Assembly (NCBI RefSeq): GCF_000835495.1
Contig: NW_015622541.1
Span: 4,216,001 to 4,280,000, forward strand
Direction of reading: 5' to 3'
From: Cladophialophora immunda
Taxonomy: Eukaryota > Ascomycota > Eurotiomycetes > Chaetothyriales > Herpotrichiellaceae
DNA: 64,000 nucleotides
Below, piece by piece: positions 36,774 to 47,423 of this stretch. The translations under genes and the position numbers were made by a program. The stretch's first letter is position 1, and the number at the start of each line of letters is the position of its first letter. Below the pieces are notes generated by a model. That model was not told the origin of the DNA and made no database searches. It was given only the letters and a program-made list of their open reading frames with translations.

Positions 36774-39657
36774 GTAGATACGATAAATATATAGGTATAT
36801 AGAGTGTAATAATATTATTCTCCTTATATTAGCCCTTAAAATCCACTAAGTAATGACTTTTACAGTTATCTAGGATTAATAGATGAAATATACCCTTTAT
36901 ATAACTATAACTATATTTATTAAAGTACTTAATCTAATTAAGACTAATCTCGTTCGTTATCTATCTATTATCACTAAGTATAATAACCTAGTAGGACGGA
37001 AGGGGACTATCTTAGTACTATAATATAAGGTAATACTTATTAGCGACTATAATAAAAGGAATATAGCCTAGCTATACGAATTAATACTCTAGATTACTAT
37101 AGCCTATTCCTAATTACTAGGCTATATTATGTTAACCTTTCTATACTCTTTAGAACTCGTTATAACTATTATAGATAAGATTAAGTCTATTATAAACCTA
37201 GTCTTATTAAAGTTCTAAGTGTTATCTTTATAGATCCTATACTTAGCTACTACGTTTCGTACGAAGTTAAACTAGACTTAAATAATTACTAGATCTTCGT
37301 ATTAGACTCTCTAGTAGTTATTACTCCATATAAATCGCGTTTATAGCTCTTAATATTATTTAATAAAGTTCGATACCTAGCGTATTCTAACGTATAGCGC
37401 GTTATATATTATACGTAGTTTATCGGCTATATCTCCTACACTACTAAATTAGGGAGGAAGTCCTCGCGAATATAGGTTAAGGACTTCTCGTACGAGGACT
37501 AATTCTTTAAGGTCGGTTAAATTTCGAGAATTCGCTAGTTAGTCGCGTTAGGAAGGTTGACCTTTACTTTAGTAGCGGAGGGTTACTTTAGGGATATTAT
37601 AGACTTTAGTAATAGATTGTATAACGTGGGTGCATAGCGAGCGACGCAGCATAGCGAGCGACGCACTTTCCGCCCTATTTATCACCTTCATCTTCTTCCC
37701 GCTACTACTCCACTACAAAACATAGAATCTACTCAGAAAGAAGTAAGAATACTCCTTACCCTTTAAGCTCTTAAACGCGATTCAGAACAGAGCGTACGAT
37801 CTATTACTAAAGCCTATAATATCCCTAAAGTAACCCTCCGCTACTAAAGCTAAGGTCGACCTTCCCGACGTAACTAACTAGCGAATTCTCGAAATTTAAC
37901 CGACCTTAAAGAATCAGTCCTTATACGAGAGGTCCTTAACCTATATTCGCGAGGATTTCCTCCCCGACTCAGTAATGTAGGAGATATGGCTAATAAACTA
38001 CGTACGACGCGTAGCGCGTCACGCGTCGGACCGCGCTAGGCATCGAACTTTATTAAACGACATTAAGAGCTACGAACGCGATTTACACGTAGATACGACT
38101 ACTAGAGAGCCCAATGCGAAGATCTAGTAATCATTTAAGCCTAGTTTAACCTCGTACGGAACGTAGTAGCTAAGTATAGGATCTACGAAGATAACACTTA
38201 GAACTTTAACGAGACTAAGTTTATAATAGGCCTAATCTCGTCCGTAATGGTTATAACGAGTTCTGAAGGGTATGGAAAGGTTAAGATGGTATAGCCTAGT
38301 AATCGAGAATAGGCTATAGTAATCTAGAGTGTTAATTCGTACGGCTAGGCTATACCGCCTTTTATTGTAGTCGCTAGTAAGCATCACCTCGTATTATAGT
38401 ACCGAGATAGTCCCCTTCCGTCCGACTAGGTTATCGCACTTAGCGATAATAGATAGATAACGAACGAGATTAGTCTTAATTAGGTCAAACACTTTAATAA
38501 ACACAGTCGTAGTCGTATAAAGGGTACGTTTCGTCTATTAATCCTAGACGGCTATAAAAGTCATCACTTAGTGGATTTTAAGGGCTACTATAAGGAGAAT
38601 AACATTATTATACTCTATATACCTATACATTTATCGTATCTACTTTAACTACTTAACGTTAGGTATTTTAGTCCCTTAAAGCGATCGTACGGTAAAGAAA
38701 TCGAGAACCTAATTCGGACATACGTAACCTATATCACTAAGGTCGAGTTCTTTACCGCGTTTAAGAACGCTTTTTTTACTTCCTTCGGCAAAGATAACGT
38801 ACGAGGAGGTTTCCGAGGGGTAGGGCTTATCCCTTTTAATCTAGATACGGTCCTTTCGAAGCTAGATATAAAGCTTTAGACGCTAACACTACTAACACTC
38901 CCCTCGCTAATAACCACCCCTTAGGTCTCTAAGACGCCATAGACTACGTACGAGGTAACTTCATAGTCTGATTTTATTAAGGGGAAAGTCGCTCGACATT
39001 AAGATAGCTCTCTAATAGTGATTTATAAGGCGATAGACCAGATAGTGAAAGGTATGACTACTATAATGCATCAAATGGTATTAATAAAGGATCGTATCTA
39101 AGAGCTTAAAGAGGCAAATCGTACGCTAAGTAAGTGTCGCAGAGAGAAAAGGACACGGATCCGATAAGGAGGATCACTTACTATACGAGACGCGTAGGAT
39201 ATGATCGACTAGAGGGATATGGATAAGTAGGTAGAGTAAGAAAAGCGTGTAAGTAGTGGTCGTACGAGAGGGGGTGAGCTAACTTAACGACGATGTAGTA
39301 CCTATGGAAAGCCTAGGTATAATGTACGTACGTATTAAGAGGATAAAGAAATGTTTAATGTATCTAGTTCTGAGTAGATTAAGTGAATTTATCTTAGGTT
39401 AGTGGTGTAATTAAATTAGATTGTCGTACGGTAGTGGGAAAGTGCGTCGCTCGCTATGCTGCGTCGCTCGCTATGCACCCACGTTACTCTATTTTAGATT
39501 ACGTTTAAGAGCTTAAAGAGTAAGGAGTACTCTTACTTCTTTCTAAGTAGATTTCATATTTTATGGTAGAGTAGTAGTGGGAAGAAGATAAAGGTGATAA
39601 ATAGGGCGGAAAGTGCGTCGCTCGCTATACTGCGTCGCTCGCTATGCACCCACGTTA
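36774..39657 (-). mobile_element. Outer pogo/Fot1-type transposon relic, interrupted
   Basis: Reverse-oriented copy. Its 5' end with terminal inverted repeat is at the right (39608-39655, then TA 39656-39657). It runs left to 39487, is interrupted by the copy at 37624-39484, and resumes at 37621 down to 36774, where it stops in mid-transposase at the edge of the Gypsy solo LTR. The missing part corresponds to about 38650-39484 of the inner copy. RIP-degraded. Confidence 0.82.
37624..39484 (+). mobile_element. Inner pogo/Fot1-type DNA transposon, full length, RIP-degraded
   Basis: 1861 bp bounded by perfect 48-bp terminal inverted repeats (37624-37671 and 39437-39484), flanked by TA (37622-37623 and 39485-39486), the target duplication of Tc1/mariner-pogo elements. 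Each inverted repeat contains two direct copies of GCATAGCGAGCGACGCA. Between them, reading through stops, lies a transposase with an N-terminal helix-turn-helix region (about 37760-38000) and a DDE_1 catalytic domain (NFNET-like block near 38200, HHSVDF and SPLKRSYGKEIE blocks near 38560-38720). Not functional. Confidence 0.88.
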
Positions 39658-39683
39658 TATATATATGAACACGTCGTAAGAAA

Positions 39684-41434
39684 TCAAAATGAGTATTCCA
39701 CGCCTTCTAGCCTTTGGATTTCGTCTTGTAAATTCATCCCACTGGATTCGACAGCGCCACGCAAAAGGTCTGCAACTGCGCGAAGTTGGGAAGGGTGACT
39801 GAGACTCTTTGCGGCACGGATTACAGCAGCGGCCACCAACGGGTTCCACACGGAGCTACTGTCGGACGATGCCACGATGCCAATGACCCTGAGTGCGTGC
39901 CATTGTGCAGAAGTCGACGAGCCGCTGTCCGCCATGGCTTTCACAAGTCGGGGCTTGTGCTGGAGAAGGAGAAGAGACGTCAAATGATAGACCACGTTCG
40001 CTACTAGGGCACAGGCGTTGCTGAATATCAGGGTCGGAAACCCCAGAATTGACCAGCCAACATCGTCGTGGGATCCAGGAGAGCTTTCGAGCGCAAGAAT
40101 TTGTTGCATGTCATCGCTCCGTGCTGCGCACCACAGTTGGGAATTGCTCCAGCAGGACTGCCACTCTGCAGCCACAGGAATATTTCTCGCCAGTTGGGGC
40201 CGGTTCTGGGACGAGGACAGAAGCAGAGTGCGTTCGAGGACGGACAGAATCTGTCCGAGTTGCTGCTTCTTTGATAGCTGCTGCCCGGCAAAGATCGGGA
40301 CAGTGCTCCGAGACAGAAAGGACAAGCCAGCTATTGGCGACGGGTGCTTTGCCATCAGCCTGGCCGCGAGGCAAAGACGTGCGATAAGGTGCCAGAGTTC
40401 CTCGAGCTCGCCAGTCGGAAGGGAAGCAAGAGAACCGCAAATACCCTGAGCATCATTCTCCCACTGATGAGGCGCATTCATGATCATGCTACGTAATGTC
40501 AGGAGAGTCTGAGAAACCAGGATATCTTCCTGCTCGTCTGCATCTTCACAGATCGCCTCTGCTGCTGTAGCATATTCAAAGCTGGCGATTTCGTCGTCTG
40601 GACGGCGAAAAGAGCCACTTAACGCCCGCTGATAACTTGCAAGGGCAAGGATGCTTCTTTGGATTCTCAGGCAATGAGCTGCTCGACGTAGAACCCGGAC
40701 GCCAAAGTACTCTTCCCCGACGCCAAGGTCTATCTGGACAGCGGTGTTGTATCGATAGTAAGTCAAGATGTCCAGGACACTGGGCCTTGATGGGAGGACG
40801 AGCGCATCTGCCGAGCCAGGTTCTGGACGCGCAAAGTTGTCCCACGATCGAGACACAGCGGCACTGGGAGGTGAGGCGAGGGAAGAATCAATATCCTGAC
40901 GGAAAGGCTCGAAGGTGCTGCCGGAAAACAGTTGTACAGAGGGGTTTTTTGGGACGCGGTGATCCTGGACGAGGTTGCTCGCATCACCAAGGCTCGTCGA
41001 GAGGAGCTGGCTTTGAGATGCATTCTGGGAAGGCTCTTCGACAACGCTCTCATCTAAAAAGGATCGCTCGCCTCGAGGATTCAATTCCAGCGAGCTTGCT
41101 GCAGCCTGTGTAACCTGCAGGTCGTCGGTGGGTGTGTCACTCGAATGGATGCGAGTGTTCGGAAAGCCGCCGTGCTTTTCTGTTTCATCGCCTGCTTTCT
41201 TTTTGGAGCCGACGAAAGTGATGTTGAGCCCATACCGACAGTGAAGGTTCTTGGTGCGACAATTCTGACACTGCGGCTTCCCTTCATCACCTAAGCCGTG
41301 TTAGCATCTGAGCCCGGAGAGAGTATTTGTCCCAAACCCGGGTTTTACCTACACTTGCGCCTTCTTCCTCGACAGGTCAAGCAGCCAGTCCGCACTCTTC
41401 GACGTGGTGCTGATTCTCCAGAGTCCTCCACCAT
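39684..41434 (-). CDS. Zn2Cys6 transcription factor
   Basis: Two exons on the minus strand: 41353-41434 and 39684-41290, intron 41291-41352 (62 bp, GTAGGT donor, CTTAG acceptor), coding for 562 residues. The splice falls inside the DNA-binding domain. Only the donor at 41352 restores the motif C18-x2-C21-x6-C28-x6-C35-x2-C38-x6-C45, the exact fungal binuclear zinc cluster, preceded by RRRVRTG. The long C-terminal region (residues ~100-560) is helical in character, Leu/Ala-rich and lacks a motif I can name; it fits the variable activator region of this class. The start at 41434 was chosen as the ATG nearest the zinc cluster. The stop lies 27 bp from the end of a transposon relic. Targets unknown. 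Confidence 0.88.
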
Positions 41435-42300
41435 GCCCGCGAGGACGTGCACAGGAATGGCGACATGAACGAACGAATGGAGAAATCGGTACCGCAAGAG
41501 ATGAAGTGGGACGGAGAAGTAGAAAAGAGAAAAGTCTGGAGCCCCGCGCGACCTTCTCCGCACTAGCACCGCGCTAGTACAATCTTTGCCTACACTTTCC
41601 TCTTTCGGATTGACGCCGCTTCATTGCCGTCTCGTGTGCATACGCAGTTCGACCACCAGCTGTGTTTGAACGTGCTTTATACATACGAGGGCTTAGAGTT
41701 AACGCAGTCGACGCCATCCACTAGCCTTCCTAGGGCTGTTTAGTCGGCATTACTAGCAAATAGCCCAGCATGTGCCCGGCTACAGGGTCGCTAGCCTGGT
41801 AAGGCTATCGATCACAACAATACCTACCGTAATTCCTAGAGTCCCCGGTAGCAGGCCGCACAGTGATTCGTGGGGATGAGACTGGGCTTGCTTGGCTGAT
41901 ACTGGTGGCACGCTATTTGGCGAGTACTGTTGTCAATGTACGAAGTGTGTAAACGGTGCCGGTTGTACTAGTACTATTTCAATAGTCGAGTGCTAAGATA
42001 CTATTAGTACTAGTACTATACCTGTCTGCCTTGTGTCAACAAGCACATAGTCATCACCGCCGACTAGGAATTTCATCGACTCATAAACACCGGGCAGAGG
42101 CATGGTTCGCCAAAACCAAGGCGAAAAAAAAAACCCTGCCCTCACTTTCCTTGGGCTTGTGCATCAAAAGCTTCTCTACGACCGACGGGGTTCCTGGACC
42201 CTCTCGAACAAAAATGGCAAGAATGCTGGATTGCACCTCAGCCTAGATTACGTGCGTCAAGCCACTGTATTTGTTCGTCGCCAAATCCTCAATGGGCATT
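41435..42300. other. Intergenic region with inverted GTACTAGTAC repeats
   Basis: Upstream region of the Zn2Cys6 gene and downstream of the His-rich gene. Two arms containing GTACTAGTAC (near 41965-41980 and 42003-42018) face each other across ~25 bp. No reliable coding signal. Confidence 0.5.
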
Positions 42301-42552
42301 TTAATGATGTTTGTGCTGGGGGTGTCCCTCGTGGCCATGCTGGCCGTGGCCACCTTGGCTGTGTTCGGTGTGGCCCTCATGACTGTGGCCCTCATGACTG
42401 TGGCCCTCATGACTGTGGCCCTCGTGCACATGTCCCTCTTTTGCGTGCTCGCCATGTCCCTGGCAGGTTTTGTGGTGCTCTGCATGCACAGGGTCGTTCT
42501 CATGCGCACACTTCCCGTGGTGGTGCGAAGCTTGCGTCTGTTGGTCTGCCAT
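42301..42552 (-). CDS. Small histidine-rich, probably metal-binding protein
   Basis: From ATG 42552 the frame gives 83 residues, of which 26 are His. The middle contains HEGHS repeated in tandem, encoded by a near-perfect 15-bp DNA repeat (about 42368-42422), and the first third holds CAHENDPVHAEHH and a second Cys. Such His/Glu/Cys spacing suggests binding of Zn, Ni or Cu, but no enzyme domain is present. An in-frame upstream ATG at 42615 would add 21 residues (TTFRGTGFIVT...); I prefer 42552 because the downstream start begins the hydrophilic, low-complexity part. The repeat makes length variation between strains likely. The gene shares its upstream region with cytochrome c peroxidase only in tandem, not divergently. 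Confidence 0.7.
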   Translation of the reverse strand: MADQQTQASHHHGKCAHENDPVHAEHHKTCQGHGEHAKEGHVHEGHSHEGHSHEGHSHEGHTEHSQGGHGQHGHEGHPQHKHH

Positions 42553-42615
42553 GTCGCCAAACTGCGAACACGAAGTTACAATAAATCCCGTGCCTCTGAA
42601 AGTTGTTTGTGCCAT

Positions 42616-43067
42616 CTTACCTCTCTACAGGCTGCAAAGTTATTTCGGCCAATGTCCAAAACTTGTTGACGGGCTGTTCAAATATAACAATGTTACTGGG
42701 AAGTGACTGGCCTTCGAAGGAAGATCATGATGAGATATCGGATTTTCCTGAGCCTTTATTATGGTGTGACACAACAGAATCTGAGCAATCTATTCTCCCA
42801 GTCGACTGGAGTCCGGAGCTGTACCGGACGCAGATTGGGTGGCATGATACGAAATTCAGACATGGATTTTGCCATTATGGTTTAGCCCCTATTCCGCGCC
42901 TTCCGCTTGCCCGAGATTCCCAATCGTAGTGACACTCAAAACGCCTAAGACTGGCCCGATATCCGACTCATCTCATAAGGACCTTGCAAGCTCGCCGCAT
43001 TCCATTGTAAATCTATCGTCAGACGCCATCTCATTATATTATCTTACTACATACCAGAGGATGGTTA
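42616..43067. other. Intergenic region
   Basis: 450 bp between the His-rich gene and the 3' end of cytochrome c peroxidase, both on the minus strand. It should hold the promoter of the former and the 3' UTR of the latter. No coding signal. Confidence 0.5.
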
Positions 43068-44207
43068 TCATTCGATAGTCGGTTTGAAGTTGATTCTGTC
43101 CTCGGGCCGGCTGTTGAATGGCACGCCCAACTCGAGTAACTTGCAATAGGCGGCTGAGAAGTCATTAAAGAACCTGGCGCTGTCTTTGGCGTAGATCTCA
43201 ACGTATTTCCTGAACTTGGGGTCGTGTTTAAGCGACATGTCGGTGGGCAGCATCATGAGGCTCTTGCTGGTCTGGTCCTGGTACTGGTTGGGTCCGTTCC
43301 ACTTGCGCCAGCCCCATTTCTCCTCCATAAGGAGCCGGAAGTACTCGTTAGTAAATACAGTCGGGGAGAAAGTCCAGGGCCCGTCGAAGCCGGATCTGTC
43401 AGGGTGGCAGCGTCCGACGGCGTGGGCGCCGATGAGAGCCACCGTCTCCTGGTCGTTGAAGCCCATTCTGCTAAATACAGCGCGGACGTGATGCTGGTCC
43501 TTGTCCCCGTCTGGGAGACGGCCTTCAGGTGAACAATAAGAGACATCTCGGTCTTGTCGACCAGGTCGCCACGGGACAGTAGGACCTTGCATTTCCTGCA
43601 CGGCGCAGACACCAGCAAGAGTCCAGAGGTCTGAGTAGGTGATCCACGGAAACTGCGCCTTGATGGGTTCCAGGAAATTGCGCGCATTTTCCAGGCCTCT
43701 GTTGGGCACGTATTGGCTTTCTGGAGCAAATCGCATAGTTGCACCATTGCTGCCTCCAGTGCCAGTGGCGGAATCGTAAGATCCAGATGTGTGCCACGAT
43801 AGCCGAAGAAGAACTGGCCCGTACGACCCGTCATCATACTCGTCGTTGTCCCAGATCGCTTTTGCGATGGCATTGTACACATTCTGGTAGTCTTTGGCAG
43901 ACGGCTTGAAGTTACTGGTGGTCTGGACTCCAGCTTTTGGTTTGGTGTGTGTATCAGCAACCCGAGTATTGAAGTAGTAACCACCACACGCAAGAAGAGC
44001 GATCGCGGCAACCAGTCCTATGGTGGCACTATTGCTGGATCGGCGCGGAGGCTGCGATGAAAAATGGCGTCGGGAGCATCTTTGGAAGACCGGCCTCGCA
44101 AGGCTCCTGCTTGCGGGACGAGTGACCGCACGAAGGGAACAAGTTGGTGAAGCAGCACTCTTAGGCACCACCTTGATAAAGGCCCGAGAGGTTGTAATGG
44201 CAGCCAT
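43068..44207 (-). CDS. ccp1: Mitochondrial cytochrome c peroxidase
   Basis: Intron-less, 379 residues from ATG 44207 (in-frame ATG 44279 would add 24 residues that do not resemble the family). It reduces hydrogen peroxide to water with electrons from cytochrome c in the mitochondrial intermembrane space. Residues 1-55 are basic and Ser/Ala-rich, a matrix-type presequence, and about 61-79 are one hydrophobic segment, matching the two-part presequence of yeast Ccp1. The class I peroxidase core shows distal R135, W138 and H139 (RLSWH), proximal H262 ([10 protein letters not shown]), and W278 in GPWTFSPT, equivalent to the electron-transfer Trp of the yeast enzyme. The family call is firm. Confidence 0.95.
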   Translation of the reverse strand: MAAITTSRAFIKVVPKSAASPTCSLRAVTRPASRSLARPVFQRCSRRHFSSQPPRRSSNSATIGLVAAIALLACGGYYFNTRVADTHTKPKAGVQTTSNFKPSAKDYQNVYNAIAKAIWDNDEYDDGSYGPVLLRLSWHTSGSYDSATGTGGSNGATMRFAPESQYVPNRGLENARNFLEPIKAQFPWITYSDLWTLAGVCAVQEMQGPTVPWRPGRQDRDVSYCSPEGRLPDGDKDQHHVRAVFSRMGFNDQETVALIGAHAVGRCHPDRSGFDGPWTFSPTVFTNEYFRLLMEEKWGWRKWNGPNQYQDQTSKSLMMLPTDMSLKHDPKFRKYVEIYAKDSARFFNDFSAAYCKLLELGVPFNSRPEDRINFKPTIE

Positions 44208-45435
44208 AGTGAGTGAGAGTGTGTGCAAACAGGCCCAAGAATGTTTTGGTTTTGGGAGGGTCAAGGAAGAAGCCGCCAAGTCAATGGGACGAACGACGAA
44301 CTAATAGGATAATGAGACAAAATGTAGCCAGGAACCGAACCAATGTGTGCCATGTAGACCCAAAATCCTCAACTGTTCTAGAGGGTCACTTACGAAGAAT
44401 AAGTACTCTGTACCGGAGAGTCTGATCCGCAGCTCTACTGGGGGGCGAGACTGCAGAGCGTGGGGATGTCTGACAATACTAGCATGTCGAGATACGTATT
44501 CAGTGACTGCTTATCAGCCCACCGTTTTCTCACCGTGATCGTTCTTAAGCGAGTGATAGTGGAGCAAAATGATCAATTTGAATCAGAGTTTCGACGCTGG
44601 AAATCCTTTCCCTGGCCTCACCGGAAGGTATTTGATGAAACTGGTAACGTGAGGAACCTTGTTCTGGGGTAAAGATCCTTTTCCGAGGATTTCCAGCCTA
44701 TGTCTCGGCTTTGGGGACGGCTGGATGGAGTCATACGTCATGGAGTTTTCAAAGGGTGTTCGGTCATACGATAATGAGTACTTAGTAATGTAATGTGATG
44801 CGGTGTTTCCAGAATCGATACCGAGTGTTCAGAACACCGTATCGGCAAGGCGGTTAGGGATAATGTCCGTCCAGGTTAGCTACTACTTTGTTGGCACCAG
44901 GAAGAGTCGACATGGACGGAATGACATGGGTCTCGAGTCAGGTATCTATGTAATTAATTAAGCGTGATTCATTCATGTTATATTTCTAGATTAGGAAAGC
45001 AGAAACCAGCTAAACCTGATTTGTATATTTTCGTGTCGCGTTTCCCAACAGCATGCACGCCACATCTTACTGCGAAAGACCAGTATGCTCTTCCCTTCCA
45101 ACGAGAAGTATCCTCTAAAGGACACGGCACTGAACTCTTAGTAGAAGAATGTGTATGGCAGATCGCCCTTTGGACACACGGCACCTGGTTTACGACCGCA
45201 TCCGCAACAACGAATGTGGTTTACAATAATCAATTACTATTTTTTCATACAGGTAGCGGCACTCATAGGACTGACCTGGGGATTACACAATTAACATGAG
45301 TTCCAGCAAGCACACGGCAATGAAACTACCGATAGTACGTACTATTTTATGGCATAACCTCGTGAAAAGCGAGCACACCAGCCTTGCTAGAGCCAATAGT
45401 CGATAAACCCTGCCATGGAAATGAAACTTGCCATG
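44208..45435. other. Intergenic region
   Basis: About 1.2 kb upstream of cytochrome c peroxidase. Several short frames, none with recognisable protein, RNA gene or repeat. Confidence 0.5.
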
Positions 45436-45831
45436 CTAGTAGTAGTCGTAACAACGTGGCCCTTCCTCCATATTGGCAAGCATGCCGGGTACAAACTCTT
45501 GTACCGTCTGCCAGTGGCAGAGTAAATTGACGGGAAGCATCCTTTCCACCGTGTCCACAGATGTTTCAAGTAAGTACATAAATACAAAGAGTACTATGTC
45601 CTCGGCCAAATTGCGCTCTTCACCCGTTCCAAGTTCCTTTGGGAGAAAAGGAACTTGAATGTCTACGATGACAACCTTAGCCTTGGCAGCAAATCGTTGT
45701 ACCATCTGATGAGTTCGCCGAAGCCTGAGTAAGCCCCGGTCACAAGGATGATCTCCTTCATTGCAGAGAAATCCTACGGCGTGTACTTCTGAGATCAGGA
45801 CCAATTTGTTCAGGGCTAAGCGGGAAGCCAT
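45436..45831 (-). CDS. Hypothetical small protein (doubtful)
   Basis: An ATG-initiated frame of 131 residues with a fairly protein-like composition, including a hydrophobic stretch around residues 75-90 (AEDIVLFVFMYLL), but no domain I recognise and no splice-supported extension. It stands alone between cytochrome c peroxidase and the crotonase gene. It may be a lineage-specific gene, a relic, or chance. Confidence 0.3.
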   Translation of the reverse strand: MASRLALNKLVLISEVHAVGFLCNEGDHPCDRGLLRLRRTHQMVQRFAAKAKVVIVDIQVPFLPKELGTGEERNLAEDIVLFVFMYLLETSVDTVERMLPVNLLCHWQTVQEFVPGMLANMEEGPRCYDYY

Positions 45832-46285
45832 ATGTACTAGGTACTAGGTAGTTATACATATGAGAGGCGGAGCATATGTATCGCCATCATGGAAATCGTG
45901 ACTGGGAAACTATACCCAGACGGTGATGTGGAGGTACGTTTGTTTACATAGGATACATACTATGTAGCTACGGAAAATCCGCAGAAGAGTAGACCCGAGG
46001 CACGCTCCCAGGACTGTCAAAAGGGAGTCACGTGAAGCTTGGATTACCGCGCCGAGGGTCAACGATGCGGGGTAGAGATTTTGCCCATGGCCTATTTCGT
46101 TTTTGGTTGTCTAGGCTGTAAACCACACTGGCCCTTATATGTACTTAGTAGTAACCCTGTAGCATACATTCATTATTTATTCCTCCCAACCCCTTTGAAA
46201 CTACTACTAGTATCTGGAAAGTCTCAAGTTAGTTGCAGATTCGATCAGTCGGTCGGTTTTCTGGACATTCACGATATTCACCAGC
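45832..46285. other. Promoter region of the crotonase gene
   Basis: 450 bp between a doubtful minus-strand frame and the crotonase start. No coding support. No distinct regulatory motif stands out. Confidence 0.45.
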
Positions 46286-47423
46286 ATGTCTGCGTCCGAC
46301 TACAAGTATACGGACGCCCTTGTGGAGGTCAAGGGCCGCATCGGCATAATCAAAGTAACGCTATTCCTCACCGTCGTCAAGAGCGACAGTTGGGCTGACA
46401 GTTGGCGGTCAAGCTGAACAGGCCAAAAGCTCTCAATGCTTTTAGCACCACGATGATGCTGGATGTGATCACGGCTCTGAGAGAGCTCAACGAACACCCT
46501 GCGACCGTCTTCACGGTGCTCACCGGCGAGGGCCGATTTTTCTCCTCCGGGGTCGACGTCAAAGGTAAGTCGAAGCGATGAGCCGCTCTCGGTCATTCCC
46601 GTCGCGATGAATTTGGACGAGGATTTCGCATCTCAACGAACTATTTCGCGCTAATTCTTGCGATGTGTAGCGGTTGCCTCAAGGCCTCCGGTCAAGTCTT
46701 CCAGCCTTGCCGAGAGGAAGATTGCCTCCATGACAGGCCTCGTCCCGGGTAAGCTGTTGCTCATTTTTGAGGCGCAAAGGCCGCGGCGTGCGGGGCACGA
46801 AGCTAATCGGCCATCTTGCTACAGCGTTGGAAATGCTTCGCTCTTTGATCGATCACCAGAAGGTCCTTGTGCTGGCCCTCAACGGTCCGGCTGTGGGTGG
46901 GGGTGCCGCATGGTTCGAAGGAGCCGCCGATTTGTTCCTTGCCGCCGAAGGCAGCTGGTTGCAAGTCCCGTTCAACTCACTGGGACTCGTCCCGGAAAAC
47001 GGGTCGACCACTCTCTTCAGTCACCACATTGGCGTCCGTCGAGCCAATGAATTCCTCATGTTCGGTCGGCGGGCCACGGTCGAAGAGCTTGAAACCTGGG
47101 GGCTGGTCAACCGGGTGTTCCCAAAAGAAAACTTCCACGGCTCTGTCCTCGCGTACCTGGAGAAGCAATTGGAGGAAAACGATGGAAAGAGCATGATGGA
47201 GACCAAAAGACTGCAGAATTTGCCGCTGCGGAGGGAAAGAATGCTGGCTGTCTATGACTCGGTTGATGCTTTGGCGGAGAAAACCCTGGATGGCGCATCG
47301 GTGAAGAGATTCGAGCAGAAGAATGCTCAACTGAGTTGTAAGTTCTTGCATCTCGGCCCCACGTTCCATGTGATATCAAGCTGACACAAGACAGCCCGGT
47401 CAAAAGGTCAGGCAAAACTATGA
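46286..47423 (+). CDS. Peroxisomal enoyl-CoA hydratase/isomerase (crotonase fold)
   Basis: Five exons: 46286-46354, 46414-46564, 46671-46748, 46825-47337 and 47395-47423, giving 279 residues. Introns carry good signals (GTAACG with CTGAC branch; GTAAGT; GTAAGC with GCTAAT branch; GTAAGT with CTGAC branch). The crotonase pattern is complete: GRIGIIKLNRPKALNAF across the first splice, FFSSGVDVK, then VLVLALNGPAVGGGAAW, the oxyanion-hole region, and NSLGLVPENGST. The last exon encodes only a short tail ending SKGQAKL, a type 1 peroxisomal targeting signal (AKL). These enzymes hydrate or isomerise enoyl-CoA in beta-oxidation; the sequence resembles the fungal Eci1 group more than mitochondrial hydratases. 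It converges with the P450 gene. Exact reaction inferred, not shown. Confidence 0.87.

Noticed and set aside
42243..42560. 105-codon minus-strand frame overlapping the His-rich gene
   Set aside because: It is a different frame of the same 15-bp repeat; the HEGHS frame has the more plausible composition, Cys residues and start.
43253..44011. 252-codon frame overlapping cytochrome c peroxidase
   Set aside because: It is a shadow in another frame of a gene whose catalytic residues are unmistakable.
46355..46401. Alternative 47-bp first intron of the crotonase gene (acceptor at 46401)
   Set aside because: It would leave the CTGAC branch site directly against the acceptor and insert four residues before LNRP; the acceptor at 46413 gives the canonical crotonase motif.
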